Notes: generated from the sequence alone by a model not told the origin. Counted from the stretch's first letter, positions 23,523 through 32,752 are shown. The stretch is DNA of 64,000 bases from Achromobacter pestifer (GCF_013267355.1 NZ_CP053985.1:4898001-4962000); one strand, 5' to 3'. Program-made: numbers and translations.

Positions 23523-25127
23523 ATGAAAACCTACAGAGTGGGACTGCTGGTTGACGGGTACGAGCAACCCGGCTGGATGCATGAGATGGTGGATTGGCTC
23601 AGGCATAGCCAGGATTTTGAAGTCGCTGCTTTGCTGGTGATGAGTGCGGAGGGCGGTGAGAAATCGCCGCGCCTGGGCGCGCGCGCCCTGTTCGGCGCCT
23701 TGTCGCGCCTGGAAGCGCGGCTGCTGCCGGCCAAGCACCGGCAAGCGCTGGCCTGCCGCGACATGCGTGAAAGCGTGCCGACGGATACGGCCGCCGTCGT
23801 GTCGCTGGCGCCTGGCGTGCCTGCGGTCCAGGCGCAGAGCCAGGTCGCGGCGCTGGGCCTGGACCTGGTCATCACGCTGGGCGCATCACCGGCCACTCGC
23901 GAACAAATGGCGGGCTGGGCGCGCCTGGGCGTGTGGCAACTGAGTTATTCCGATATTGCCGTGGCCACGAGCCGCTATGCCGGCTTCTGGGAGGTCTACC
24001 AGCGTGAGGATCACACCACGGTGAAACTCTGGCGCGTCGGGCCGCGCGAGGACCAGGACGAACTGTTGGACCAGCGCAGTTTCAACACCGAACTGTTCTG
24101 GTTGAAGAATCAGGCGCGCGCGTTCAGCCTGGGAAATTTCATGGTGTACGACGCGCTGCAGGCGCTGGCCCGCGTCAAGCAAGGGGTTGCGCCGCCCGGC
24201 ATGCAGATCATGAGCGGCATGCGGCGCGAGGATCCGGTGGAATGGGATAGCGCCGCGTACATTGCGCGCCAGGCGTGGTTAATGTCGGATCTGATTGTGC
24301 GGCGCGTCATGAAACGCAATGTGCGTTGGCGGATAGGCATGTTTCCTTCCGCCCGGCAGCAGGCGGTGGTGTCCGAGGCCATGGTATTGCAGCCACCCAA
24401 GGGTAGATTCTTCGCAGATCCGTTTGTATATACCCAGGATAAAAAGCCGTATATATTTTTTGAGGATTACGATTTTACCTCCCGCAAGGGCACGATCTCG
24501 GTCGCGACCTACTCGGACGGGGCTTTCCGCCTGCTGGGCACAGCCCTGAACCTGCCCTACCATCTGTCGTTTCCCTATATATTCGAGCACGAAGGCGTCA
24601 CCTACATGGTGCCGGAAACCTGCGGAAACCGTAGTATAGAACTCTGGAAATGCACCGATTTTCCACTTAAGTGGGAGCTCGATGTAAATCTGATGACGAA
24701 TATATCCGCTGTCGATACCATTATTTTCAAGCATGGAGAATACTGGTGGTTATTAACAAATATCGACCGGACCGACGGCCAAAGCCACTGCGACGAATTA
24801 TTCGCGTTCTTTTCGGATTCGCCGCGATCGACCGAGTGGACGCCGCATGCCTGCAACCCCATCGTGCGCAACCCGATGCGCGCCCGCAACGCCGGAATCG
24901 TTGTGTCGCCTGGCGGAGAGGTGATCCGCTGTGCCCAGTATCAGGGCTTCTGCCACTACGGCAAGGGCGTGTCGCTGAACCGGATCGAGGAACTAACGCC
25001 GTCCACCTACGTGGAAACGGACGGCGAAATCCACTACGCCAGCTTCCTGAGAAAACGCCATGCTTCGATGCACCATTGGCATCATCAGGGCGGGCATACG
25101 GTATTTGACTTCGCCTATATGGAGTAA
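23523..25127 (+). CDS. Formyltransferase-like N-terminus fused to a GIPC-transferase-like beta-propeller
   Basis: A 534-residue protein. Residues 1-230 resemble the formyltransferase fold (LVITLGASPATREQMAGWA then LGVWQLSYSDIAVATSRYAG, in place of the usual 'LN.HPS.LP.YRG'). Residues 290-530 have repeated propeller motifs such as GRFFADPFVYTQDKKPYIFF, EHEGVTYMVPETCGN and FKHGEYWWLLTNID, like the N-terminal domain of glucosamine inositolphosphorylceramide transferase and related bacterial sugar proteins. The ATG at 23523 has GGAGCAGGAGA upstream. The gene is monocistronic with its own terminator. Its 3' half (about 24420-24790) is noticeably AT-richer than the neighbourhood, suggesting transfer. 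A role in modifying or building a polysaccharide is inferred from location only. Confidence 0.65.
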   Translation: MKTYRVGLLVDGYEQPGWMHEMVDWLRHSQDFEVAALLVMSAEGGEKSPRLGARALFGALSRLEARLLPAKHRQALACRDMRESVPTDTAAVVSLAPGVPAVQAQSQVAALGLDLVITLGASPATREQMAGWARLGVWQLSYSDIAVATSRYAGFWEVYQREDHTTVKLWRVGPREDQDELLDQRSFNTELFWLKNQARAFSLGNFMVYDALQALARVKQGVAPPGMQIMSGMRREDPVEWDSAAYIARQAWLMSDLIVRRVMKRNVRWRIGMFPSARQQAVVSEAMVLQPPKGRFFADPFVYTQDKKPYIFFEDYDFTSRKGTISVATYSDGAFRLLGTALNLPYHLSFPYIFEHEGVTYMVPETCGNRSIELWKCTDFPLKWELDVNLMTNISAVDTIIFKHGEYWWLLTNIDRTDGQSHCDELFAFFSDSPRSTEWTPHACNPIVRNPMRARNAGIVVSPGGEVIRCAQYQGFCHYGKGVSLNRIEELTPSTYVETDGEIHYASFLRKRHASMHHWHHQGGHTVFDFAYME

Positions 25128-25248
25128 ATCGTGCCGGAAACGCAAAAATAAAAATGTTACCTATATTTCGATTACGAGAAAGACGCACGGGCTTGATGTG
25201 TCCACGGAAACATATAGACAGTTATTGCCTAGGTTCCGGAACTCCCAG

Positions 25249-25283
25249 GCCGCGCCCGGCGGATGCCGCGGCGCGGCTTTTTT
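25249..25283 (+). terminator. Rho-independent terminator after the propeller gene
   Basis: GCCGCGCC (25249-25256) and GGCGCGGC (25270-25277) form a perfect 8-bp GC stem followed by six T (25278-25283), 120 bp after the stop at 25127. Confidence 0.85.
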
Positions 25284-25691
25284 ACGGCTGTAACATTGGC
25301 CTGCCTTAGTCTGGAAGCCGCATCGCTCCTGCCTCTTCCATAGAGAAAGCGCAAGCTGCTCATGGGGAATTCCTGGTGAAAACCCTAGCGCCGGAACGGA
25401 TGAGATGCGCGTCTCGTCCGTATTTACGAGGATGATTAAGGCTAACGAATGATTTCTGTTTTTGTCGGATTATATCGACCCGAAACGTCTTGATTTTGAC
25501 AATTTCGAACCATAAGATGACCTCATGCCATCCGTTATGTTGGCTACCAAAGTCTCCCAGCCCAAATGCCCCGGTTCAGCTTCATTAGATATTCCGGGAT
25601 ATTGCGGACTCGCGTCGCGGGGCTGGATAAAAAATAGTCTTCAGCACAGCGAAGATCCCTTCTAGGCCCGTCGAAAAACCGGGAGGACACC
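25284..25691. other. Long non-coding leader upstream of the first LuxR regulator
   Basis: Roughly 400 bp of relatively AT-rich DNA with no supportable open frame. It must carry the promoter of the regulator at 25692; a TTGACA hexamer at 25496-25501 is a possible -35 but I find no well-spaced -10. No RNA gene was recognised. Confidence 0.4.
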
Positions 25692-26444
25692 ATGGCCAAG
25701 ATGGTCCTGATTGAAGCCCATCCGCTCCTGCGGTTGGGGTTGTGGCAGATTCTGAGCAAGTTGGATGATGTGTGGGAAATCGAGGGGATGGGTTTGGCTG
25801 ACATCTCCAAGGCGGACGGCGTGCACGCGGGCGCCGATCTGTTGATCTATGGGTTGCCGGTGGATACCGACGAAGCGTGGAGCGCGCTGCATGAAATCCA
25901 GCGCGTGCTCACGCCCAAGCGGATCCTGCTGCTGACGGACGTCATGCCTCTGCCCATGCCGGTGCAGGGCCTGCCTGGGGCCAGCGTCTACGGCTGCCTG
26001 ATGAAGACAGCGTCGGTGGAGATTCTTGAAGCGGCCATCCGCCTGGTCATGGCGGGCGGGCAGTGCTTCCCCAGCGAGCAGGCATTGCAGGCTCCCGCGC
26101 AAGCGGTCTGCGCCTTGCCGGCCAGGGACGCCGACGATGTCGCCGCCAACAAGGGTTCCATGCCCGTCAGCGCCGGCGCGCAGCTGCTGCAGATCACGCC
26201 GCGCCAATACGAAGTGCTGGTGCTGCTGGCGCGCGGCTATCCGATCAAGACCGTCAGCAGGATGCTGAACATTTCGGTGGCCACGGCCAAGACGCATGCG
26301 TGCACGCTCTACCAGCGCTTGCATGTCAAGAACAAGGGCGAAGCCGTATACGCGGCGCTGCAGCGCGGCGCGACCTTGGAATGGCATGAACCCAATGGCA
26401 GGGATGTGGACGCCGGGCAGCTCTATGGGCGCAAGCTCGGGTAA
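25692..26444 (+). CDS. LuxR/NarL-type regulator with degenerate receiver domain (1)
   Basis: A 250-residue protein with a receiver-like N-terminus (residues 1-125) and a C-terminal LuxR helix-turn-helix (about 172-238). In the latter, LQITPRQYEVLVLLARGY, VSRMLNISVATAKTHACTLY and LHVKNKGEAVYAAL are clear. In the receiver the strand that should end in the phospho-accepting Asp reads GADLLIYGLP, so the Asp is replaced by Tyr; the switch Lys is retained (CLMKTAS). It is therefore probably not controlled by ordinary phosphorylation. GGGAGGACACC precedes the ATG. A paralogue follows at 26804; both stand beside the exopolysaccharide locus, a likely target. Confidence 0.85.
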   Translation: MAKMVLIEAHPLLRLGLWQILSKLDDVWEIEGMGLADISKADGVHAGADLLIYGLPVDTDEAWSALHEIQRVLTPKRILLLTDVMPLPMPVQGLPGASVYGCLMKTASVEILEAAIRLVMAGGQCFPSEQALQAPAQAVCALPARDADDVAANKGSMPVSAGAQLLQITPRQYEVLVLLARGYPIKTVSRMLNISVATAKTHACTLYQRLHVKNKGEAVYAALQRGATLEWHEPNGRDVDAGQLYGRKLG

Positions 26445-26803
26445 CCGAGGCTGGTTGCGCTGCCTGCCCGGCAGCCTGGAACGCACGCGTTCCGTTGCTG
26501 CCGGGAATGCGCATAGCCATCCTGGCTAATTCATACACAGCAGTATCCGCGGTCGCAGTGCTGCTGCATTCCTCCACCATTCATCCACCTGAACGAGATT
26601 CAGCGAACGTAGCCGCTGATAGCATGGGTTGTGTCCGCAAGACTGGATCGAGAAGGCGAACCACTCCGCCTCGCCATCGCGATTCCGTGCCGCGGACGAG
26701 ATTCCCGTGAGGTCGGTGACGCCAGCAGCCTGCCGTTGCAGCAATGATGCGCCAGCGTCATGGGAACCGTGTATGGGCCATGCGTCACAAGGTTCTCCCC
26801 GGG
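26445..26803. other. Spacer between the two LuxR-type genes with a GC-rich hairpin
   Basis: A 359-bp gap with no convincing gene. A two-tier hairpin at 26467-26505 (CCCGGCAGC/GCTGCCGGG outside, GGAACGC/GCGTTCC inside) follows the first regulator by about 20 bp and could end its transcript, but has no T tract. The remainder presumably carries a separate promoter for the second regulator. Confidence 0.45.
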
Positions 26804-27469
26804 ATGACAACCGTACTGATCGAAGACTACGCACTGCTCCGTGTCGCGATCCAGCATGTGCTGGAGCGTGCGCGGAACACCGATGACATTCTGGCCATCT
26901 CGCCAGCCCAACTGCTCACCATGTCCAGTTCGATCAACCGCCCAGTGGAGCTGCTGGTGATGGGTTGCAGCGGCCTGGCCGAGCAGGACGTCGGGCTCCT
27001 GTCACAGTCGATGGCGTTCTTCATGCCGCGGCTGGTGCTGGTGCTTTATTCGGTGCTGGACCCGGGCGTCATGGCGGCGTGTGCGCGGGCGGGCGTGGCG
27101 GGCTATATGCCCAAGGCATCCAGCCCCGATGCGCTGGCGGCCGCGGTCAGCCTGGTGATGGCGGGCGGCGAATGCTATCCCCAGCCGGCGGCCCGACCTC
27201 AGGGTGCGTCGCACCCGCCAACCCAGGAGTTGAGGGAACTGACCCAACGGCAGGAAGAGATCCTGCAGTTGCTGGTGCAGGGCAAGACCATGCGGGAGAT
27301 CGGCCAGCAGGTCGGCATCTCGGTGGCCACGGTGAAGAGCCACGCGCGCACTCTGTATTGGAAGCTGAACGCGCGCAACCAGGCCGAGGCGGCCTATATC
27401 GCCGTGCAGATGGGGTTGGTCAGAAGCGGCAACGGCGTGACGCCCGCCAAGCACGATCCCGACGCGTAG
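26804..27469 (+). CDS. LuxR/NarL-type regulator with degenerate receiver domain (2)
   Basis: A 221-residue paralogue of the protein at 25692. The helix-turn-helix at about residues 140-205 reads LRELTQRQEEILQLLVQG, IGQQVGISVATVKSHARTLY. The receiver-like half has lost the phospho-acceptor: the strand reads VELLVMGCSG where LxLLDxx is expected. A Lys is kept in GYMPKASS. The start at 26804 (MTTVLIEDYALL) is chosen because it aligns with the start of the first regulator; the ribosome site is weak (AGG 11 bases upstream) and ATGs at 26744 and 26780 are alternatives. It converges on the exopolysaccharide arm ending at 27581. Confidence 0.8.
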   Translation: MTTVLIEDYALLRVAIQHVLERARNTDDILAISPAQLLTMSSSINRPVELLVMGCSGLAEQDVGLLSQSMAFFMPRLVLVLYSVLDPGVMAACARAGVAGYMPKASSPDALAAAVSLVMAGGECYPQPAARPQGASHPPTQELRELTQRQEEILQLLVQGKTMREIGQQVGISVATVKSHARTLYWKLNARNQAEAAYIAVQMGLVRSGNGVTPAKHDPDA

Positions 27470-27580
27470 GAGGGGGGCGCGTGCGGGAGGCGCCGTGCGA
27501 AAGCTCTGTCCTCGAGCGCGCGCGACCCATCAACAACCGCCGCAAGACGATTGAACCTGGCGGATTGTTGAGGGGTACGA

Positions 27581-28852
27581 TCAGGCGCCGGTGTTGGCGT
27601 CGGATTGCGCCGGGCGGGCAGCGGGCTTGCCCTTGGCGCCGATGAGGGCCTTGAATTCCTGTTCGGCCGCAGCCAACACGCTGTCCACGTGCAAATGCGC
27701 CTGCGCATACTGGCGCGCCGCGGCGCCCAGCGTTTCGCGGATCTGCGCGTTGTAGCTGAGCTTGCGCACGGCTTCGGCCATGGCGGCGCCGTCTTCCGGC
27801 GGCGTCAGGAGACCGCAGCGCGCCACCACGCCGGCCAGCTCGGTGCCGGGCGAGGCGCCGCACACCACGGGCCGGCCACTGGCCAGCATGCCGGTCAGCT
27901 TGGACGGCATGACCAGGTCGGCCGCGCCGGCGCGTTGAGGCAGCAGATGGATGTCGGCGGTATTCAGCAATTCACCCAGGCGCTCGGCGGGCTGCAGGTC
28001 CAGGAACACGACGCGGGCCAGGCCCGCGCATTGCTGTTCCAGCGGTGCGCGCTCGGGCCCCTGGCCGCAGAACACGAACCACAGGCGCGTTTCGCGGCTG
28101 AGCCTGCGAGCCACGTCTGCCAGGGTCTGCAAGCCCTGCTTGCCGCCCATATTGCCCGAATACAGTGCAACGATGGCATCGTCCGGTATGCCCAGCTCGG
28201 CGCGATACTGTCCGCCGGCGTGCGGCGCGATCGCATCCACGTCGATCCAGTTCGGCAGCAGCACGGCGCGGCCCGGGTCCACGCCCTTGGCCCGCGCCAG
28301 GTCCAGCATGCGGTTCGAGATGGTCGACACGCGGTCGAAACGGCGCATCAGCCAGCGTTCGGCCCTGAGCACCATGGCGCGCAGGCCGGCGCCCTTCAGC
28401 AGTCCGAGTTCGAACGCGGCGTCCACTTCGTAGTCCTGGATGTGCAGCCAGGCGCGGGCGCCGCAAAGCCGCGCGGCCAGCCAGGCTGCCGGCGCACAGA
28501 AGAGCGCGGGCTCCACCACCAGGACGATGTCCGGCCGCCCGGCGGCGGCGCGCAATAGCGAGGGCAGGCTGGACAGGGCGAAGCTGGCCAGGTGGATCAG
28601 GCGCTTGAGGCCGCCTGGCCGTCCCGGAACCCAGAGCGGCGCGCGGCGCACGGTGACGCCGCGCAGGACTTCCTTGCGGTAGCGGCCAGCGCGATAGCCC
28701 TCGTGCACCTGCCATTGCGGATAGTAGGGCGGGGCCGTCACCACGCTGACTTCATGCCCGCGCGCGGCCAGCCACTCGGCCAGCTCGGCGCTGTACTTGC
28801 CGATGCCGGTGAGTTCGGGCGCGTAGTTGATGCCGTAGATGAGGATCTTCAT
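27581..28852 (-). CDS. wcaI: WcaI-type glycosyltransferase (GT4)
   Basis: Cytoplasmic, membrane-associated glycosyltransferase of 423 residues in the GT-B fold, like colanic-acid WcaI. The N-terminus ILIYGINYAPELTGIGKYS and VVTAPPYYPQWQVHEGY are strongly WcaI-like; the donor-binding half has YSGNMGGKQGLQTL and the end of the active-site region around VMPSKLTGMLASGRPVV. The ATG at 28852 overlaps the wcaF stop in an ATGA. Last gene of the minus-strand polysaccharide arm; the sugar transferred is not predictable with certainty. Confidence 0.88.
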   Translation of the reverse strand: MKILIYGINYAPELTGIGKYSAELAEWLAARGHEVSVVTAPPYYPQWQVHEGYRAGRYRKEVLRGVTVRRAPLWVPGRPGGLKRLIHLASFALSSLPSLLRAAAGRPDIVLVVEPALFCAPAAWLAARLCGARAWLHIQDYEVDAAFELGLLKGAGLRAMVLRAERWLMRRFDRVSTISNRMLDLARAKGVDPGRAVLLPNWIDVDAIAPHAGGQYRAELGIPDDAIVALYSGNMGGKQGLQTLADVARRLSRETRLWFVFCGQGPERAPLEQQCAGLARVVFLDLQPAERLGELLNTADIHLLPQRAGAADLVMPSKLTGMLASGRPVVCGASPGTELAGVVARCGLLTPPEDGAAMAEAVRKLSYNAQIRETLGAAARQYAQAHLHVDSVLAAAEQEFKALIGAKGKPAARPAQSDANTGA

Positions 28853-29409
28853 GCCGGGCCAGCCTGGCGTGCGCGGATCGGGCGGCACGGGTTGCCGTGG
28901 CATACCATGGCGGGCGGCATGTTGCGGAACACCGAGCTGCGCGCGCCGATCACGGCTTCGCGTCCCACGGTCACGCCCGGGCCGATGAACACGTCCGTCG
29001 CCACCCAGGCGCCGTCCTCGATGCGCACGGCGCGTTCGCGCAACGGGAAGTCGGGCTGCCCCGCATCGTGGTCGGCGGCGCACAGGTAGCTGCGCTGCGA
29101 CACCACGGCGTGGGCGCCAATGTGAATGGGGCCCAGGCTGTAGATGACCGCGTCGTCGCCGATCCAGGCGTAATCGCCGATCTCGACTTTCCACGGATAG
29201 GTCACGGTGGCGGTAGGCCGGATCAGCACCTTGCGGCCGACTTGCGCGCCAAAGCAGCGCAACAGCCAGCGGCGAAAGCCGTAGGCCACCTGCGGCGACC
29301 AACGGAACAGCGTCGCCTGCACCGTCCACCACAGCTGCACGGTCAGGGCGGAGCGGCCGCGCTGGCCGGGCGCCAGCGCAAAGCGGTCCAGGCGTTGCAG
29401 GGCGCTCAT
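28849..29409 (-). CDS. wcaF: WcaF-type polysaccharide O-acetyltransferase
   Basis: A 186-residue left-handed beta-helix (hexapeptide) acetyltransferase, the size of colanic-acid WcaF. Hexapeptide-type turns are visible as VLIRPTATVTYPWKVEIGDY and AWVATDVFIGPGVTVGREAV; the catalytic-type His lies in the loop LCAADHDAGQPDFPL. It would add O-acetyl groups to the polysaccharide repeat unit from acetyl-CoA. Overlaps both neighbours by 4 bases (ATGA), so it is translated in tandem with the GT2 gene and wcaI. Confidence 0.88.
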   Translation of the reverse strand: MSALQRLDRFALAPGQRGRSALTVQLWWTVQATLFRWSPQVAYGFRRWLLRCFGAQVGRKVLIRPTATVTYPWKVEIGDYAWIGDDAVIYSLGPIHIGAHAVVSQRSYLCAADHDAGQPDFPLRERAVRIEDGAWVATDVFIGPGVTVGREAVIGARSSVFRNMPPAMVCHGNPCRPIRARQAGPA

Positions 29410-30293
29410 TTGGCGGCTCCCGCCACGGCGTCGTCGCGCGCGGCGGCAGCGCTGGCTTGCCGCGCCTTCTTCAGCTCCTCGGTCTTGATCCCGATTTGCC
29501 AGTAGTACATGGCGCGCGCCACGGCATAGTCGTAGCCGGCCTTGCCGTCCAGGAAACCCAGGCGAAAGATATAGGAATGCAGGAACGAGACGGGCGCCTT
29601 GAACGGCATGGCCTGGAAGATGCGCTTGAGCAGGGCGCGTGCGCCCACGTTGGCCTCGCGCGGATCGTTCATCAGGCCCTTGGTGCGCAGGTTCGCTTCC
29701 CAGTCGGAATAGCGGTTGTGCTTGTCGAAATAGTGGAACAGCGAATCATGGTCGTTGTGCACCATGCGCTGGCGCAGGGCGAAGGTTTCGCCTTCCACCT
29801 GCGGCTGGTAGTGGCCTTCCACTTCCCACATATGGGCCACGTCCAGGTCGTCGTAGTCCAGGAAGCGCGAGCGGTCGCGCGCCAGCAGGGCCAGCTTGTA
29901 GACGCGGTGCCCGTGTTCCAGCTTCTTGCCGCAGAACACGTAATCGAACGGCACGAAGGCGCCGCCCGCGCCCGCCGCGAAGCGCGGCAGGACTTCGCGG
30001 ATCTCGGCGGCCAGCGCGGGCGTCATCTCTTCGTCCGCGTCCACGTACAGCACCACGGGGTGCGAGAACGGCAGCTGTTCCAGGCACCACTGCTTCTTCT
30101 TGGGATACTTGCCGTTCCACTGGAAGTTGGAGACCTTGGCGCCCAGCGCCGTCGCCATCGCGCAGGTCGGGTCGGTGCTGTTGGAGTCCACCACGAACAC
30201 CTCGTCGAACTCGGCCAGCGCCTTCAGGCACTTGTTGATGTTGCGTTCCTCGTTCTTGGTCATAACGACGACCGATACCGGTATCTTCTGCAT
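29406..30293 (-). CDS. Family 2 glycosyltransferase (polysaccharide cluster)
   Basis: A 295-residue GT-A enzyme: VSVVVMTKNEERNINKCLKA at the N-terminus, VFVVDSNSTDPT for nucleotide binding and the metal-binding DxD-type LYVDADEEMTP near residue 90. A conserved KKKQWCLEQ lies between them, as in WaaE/KdtX-like transferases. The C-terminal part (GFLDGKAGYDYAVARAMYYW) resembles the membrane-proximal end of this group. It is 13 bp after the GT4 gene and coupled to wcaF. Confidence 0.85.
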   Translation of the reverse strand: MQKIPVSVVVMTKNEERNINKCLKALAEFDEVFVVDSNSTDPTCAMATALGAKVSNFQWNGKYPKKKQWCLEQLPFSHPVVLYVDADEEMTPALAAEIREVLPRFAAGAGGAFVPFDYVFCGKKLEHGHRVYKLALLARDRSRFLDYDDLDVAHMWEVEGHYQPQVEGETFALRQRMVHNDHDSLFHYFDKHNRYSDWEANLRTKGLMNDPREANVGARALLKRIFQAMPFKAPVSFLHSYIFRLGFLDGKAGYDYAVARAMYYWQIGIKTEELKKARQASAAAARDDAVAGAAK

Positions 30294-30306
30294 GATGCTG
30301 TCCTTT

Positions 30307-31437
30307 TCAGGGCGTGCCGCGCTGCATCAGCGGGCGGAAGAGGGCGATGACGTTGCGGCAGTGCCGTTCCAGGGAGAAGGCGTCGGCGCGTTCGGGACCT
30401 TGTTCGGCAAACCGTTCACGCATTTCCCCGTCGTAGGCCAGGCGGCGCACCGCCTCGGCCAGGGCGGCGGCATCGCCTACCGGAACCAGCAGGCCGTAAC
30501 GGCCGGAATCCAGGATTTCAGCCGGGCCATGCGGACAGTCGGTGGATATCACCGGCACGCCCAGGCACAGGGCCTCGACCAGCACATTGCCGAAACTCTC
30601 GCGCAGGGAGGTCAGGGCGAAGGCGCCGGCGCCCGCAATCACCGGGAACGGGTTGTCGATATGGCCGGCCAGGGTGACCGGGGTGCGCGAGCCGCTCTCA
30701 TCTATGCGCTTTTGCAGGGCGGCGTGCTCGGATCCTTCTCCCAGGATGGTGAAGCGGATGCCGGGGTCGTCGAGCAGCGCGGCGGCGTCGATCAGGGTCG
30801 CATAGTCCTTTACCGCCTCGAGCCGGCCCACGGCCACCACATGGTAGGGCGCGGGCTGCGCGGGCTCGTCCCCGCCGCGGCCGCCCTGCGCGCGGACATT
30901 GTCCAGCGGCACGCCGTTGTAGATGGTGTGGACCTTGCCGCGCAACGGCGGAAACATGCTGACCAGGTCTTCCTTGACGCCGCGCGACACGCCCACCACG
31001 GCATCGTGGCGGCGGTAGGTCTGGCTGACGAGCCAGCATTTCAGGCGCCGCATGCGCGAGGCGCCGTAATGGATGGCGGGACTGCTGTGTTCGAAGGCGA
31101 CCGTGCTGAACTTGCCGCGCAGCAGCTTCTTGGCTGCGATGACCAGCATGTTGCACAAGAGGCCGTGCGAGCAGACGATGGCGGGCTTGTCACGCCGGAT
31201 CTGCATGAGCAGCTTGAAAAAGGCCAGGGGCAGCATCAGCCGCAGCGCGGCGGGAGATTCGTTGACCGGGAGGGCTCGGATCACCTTGGGGTTGGATACG
31301 GGATATTCGCGGACGCGCGAGCGCAGCAGGAACAAGGCGGAATCGACCCCTTGCTCCGGCAAGGCATCCACGATGAAGGCGACACATCTTCCTACGCCAC
31401 CGTGCAGGTCCGGCGCGACAAACAAGACATCAGGCAT
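30307..31437 (-). CDS. Family 4 glycosyltransferase (polysaccharide cluster)
   Basis: A 376-residue GT-B enzyme. The N-terminal half begins VLFVAPDLHGGVGRCVAF. The C-terminal half carries the retaining-GT4 signature GNVLVEALCLGVPVISTDCP, with its E-x7-type acidic pair, followed by GPAEILDSGRYGLLVPVGD. It overlaps the end of the wzy-like gene by 8 bases. The acceptor and donor are unknown. Confidence 0.87.
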   Translation of the reverse strand: MPDVLFVAPDLHGGVGRCVAFIVDALPEQGVDSALFLLRSRVREYPVSNPKVIRALPVNESPAALRLMLPLAFFKLLMQIRRDKPAIVCSHGLLCNMLVIAAKKLLRGKFSTVAFEHSSPAIHYGASRMRRLKCWLVSQTYRRHDAVVGVSRGVKEDLVSMFPPLRGKVHTIYNGVPLDNVRAQGGRGGDEPAQPAPYHVVAVGRLEAVKDYATLIDAAALLDDPGIRFTILGEGSEHAALQKRIDESGSRTPVTLAGHIDNPFPVIAGAGAFALTSLRESFGNVLVEALCLGVPVISTDCPHGPAEILDSGRYGLLVPVGDAAALAEAVRRLAYDGEMRERFAEQGPERADAFSLERHCRNVIALFRPLMQRGTP

Positions 31438-32725
31438 GTGGGATCACTCTAGTTGGCGTCCGGCGCGCAACGTCCGGGCGGTGGCTGGGGGCGGATGTCG
31501 TTTTTTGTTCTGGCACGGGCATGACCTGGGCATTGCGCATGAGCGACAGGCAATAGCACAGCAGGAACCCGGTGAAGGCGGTCTTGGGCGCGTAGGCCAG
31601 GCCGCCGGAAAGCGAGTCGATGAAGATGTAGATGGGCGCGGTGGCCAGCAGGTAGCGCCGGTGCAGCTCCAGGCCTGGATGCGCATATCGTCGCAGCAGG
31701 GTGAGCAGCAGGATGAGCACCGGCGGCAGCATGATCATGATGGTGCCAACCACCCCGAACTTCATCAGGTAGAAGGCCCAGGAGTTGTGGGCGAAGGTGC
31801 TGAGTTCGAAGCCGTTCTCGCCCATGACCCAGCTGCGAAAGCCCGCGCCCTTGCCGAACACCGGACTCTCCGCGAAGAAGTCCATCTGCCCCTGCATTTC
31901 CTGGACGCGCGCGCCATAGCTGGAGTCTTCGTCCAGGCGCTCGACGCTGAAGATGCGGTTGGCGAGCACGTCCAGGTAGCCGATGCTGGCAAAGATCAGC
32001 ACGCCGGCAACCGCGGCGGGCGCGAAGACCAGGACGGCGCGGCGCCGGATTTCGGGGCCCGCACCCAGCAGCACGGCAATGAAGACCGAGATCGCCAATT
32101 GCAGGTACTGGCTGCGGTTCAGCGAAAACACCAGGGCCATCAGCATGTAGACCGTCAGCGCGTACGCCTTGGGTCCGGACACGTTGAGCGTGCGCCGGAA
32201 GTACAGCAGCGACACCACGCCGAACGGAATGGCCCACACGCCCAGCCGCACGTTGCGCAGCGGATTCGCCACGCTGAAGCCCTGCAGCTGCTCGGCCAGC
32301 ATCAGCGTGGCCACGGCCAGGCAGGCCGCCACGATGTACTTCTGCAGCACCGCATAGGCGGCGGGACTGTCGATGTCCTTGTAGCAAAGAAAGGGCGTGC
32401 ACAGAAAATAGAACACGATGCGCAGGTCCCGCGCCACGTCGCCGGTCTCGATGCCCGGATGGTGCAGCGACACCAGGAGCAGGTAGATCACGGACACGGT
32501 CTGGATGCCCAGCAGCATGCCCAGCATGCCGCGGGGCAGCGCATAGGCCGCGGGATCCGCGAGCCGCAGCATCTTGACCACCAGCATGGCGACGAACAGG
32601 AAATCGAACGGTGACAGCTTGAAGCTGCCGACGCCCAGGACGAAATGATCGTCGTTCAAGGCCAGGGCCGTGAAGGCGAACATGCCGAGCAGATGCAGGG
32701 TGGAAAGGCGGCGGTGCGTGGTCAT
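31430..32725 (-). CDS. Wzy-type polysaccharide polymerase / O-antigen ligase family membrane protein
   Basis: A 431-residue polytopic inner-membrane protein with about ten hydrophobic segments (for example LLGMLLGIQTVSVIYLLLV and VFAPAAVAGVLIFASIGYL). It has a large periplasmic loop (about residues 255-320) containing FGKGAGFRSWVMGENGFE and FAHNSWAFYLMKFGVVG, the arrangement of the O-antigen ligase/polymerase (Wzy_C) family. In a wzx/wza/wzc locus its likely job is to polymerise the lipid-linked repeat units in the periplasm. Named from topology and context because Wzy sequences diverge strongly. Confidence 0.78.
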   Translation of the reverse strand: MTTHRRLSTLHLLGMFAFTALALNDDHFVLGVGSFKLSPFDFLFVAMLVVKMLRLADPAAYALPRGMLGMLLGIQTVSVIYLLLVSLHHPGIETGDVARDLRIVFYFLCTPFLCYKDIDSPAAYAVLQKYIVAACLAVATLMLAEQLQGFSVANPLRNVRLGVWAIPFGVVSLLYFRRTLNVSGPKAYALTVYMLMALVFSLNRSQYLQLAISVFIAVLLGAGPEIRRRAVLVFAPAAVAGVLIFASIGYLDVLANRIFSVERLDEDSSYGARVQEMQGQMDFFAESPVFGKGAGFRSWVMGENGFELSTFAHNSWAFYLMKFGVVGTIMIMLPPVLILLLTLLRRYAHPGLELHRRYLLATAPIYIFIDSLSGGLAYAPKTAFTGFLLCYCLSLMRNAQVMPVPEQKTTSAPSHRPDVARRTPTRVIPHA

Positions 32726-32752
32726 TGCGGCTTTTCTCGGTATGGACAGGCG

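Noticed and set aside
27530..27571. Imperfect inverted repeat (CAACAATCCGCC / GGCGGTTGTTG) between the converging LuxR and wcaI genes
   Set aside because: Loop is long, one mismatch and no T tract, so it was not listed as a terminator.
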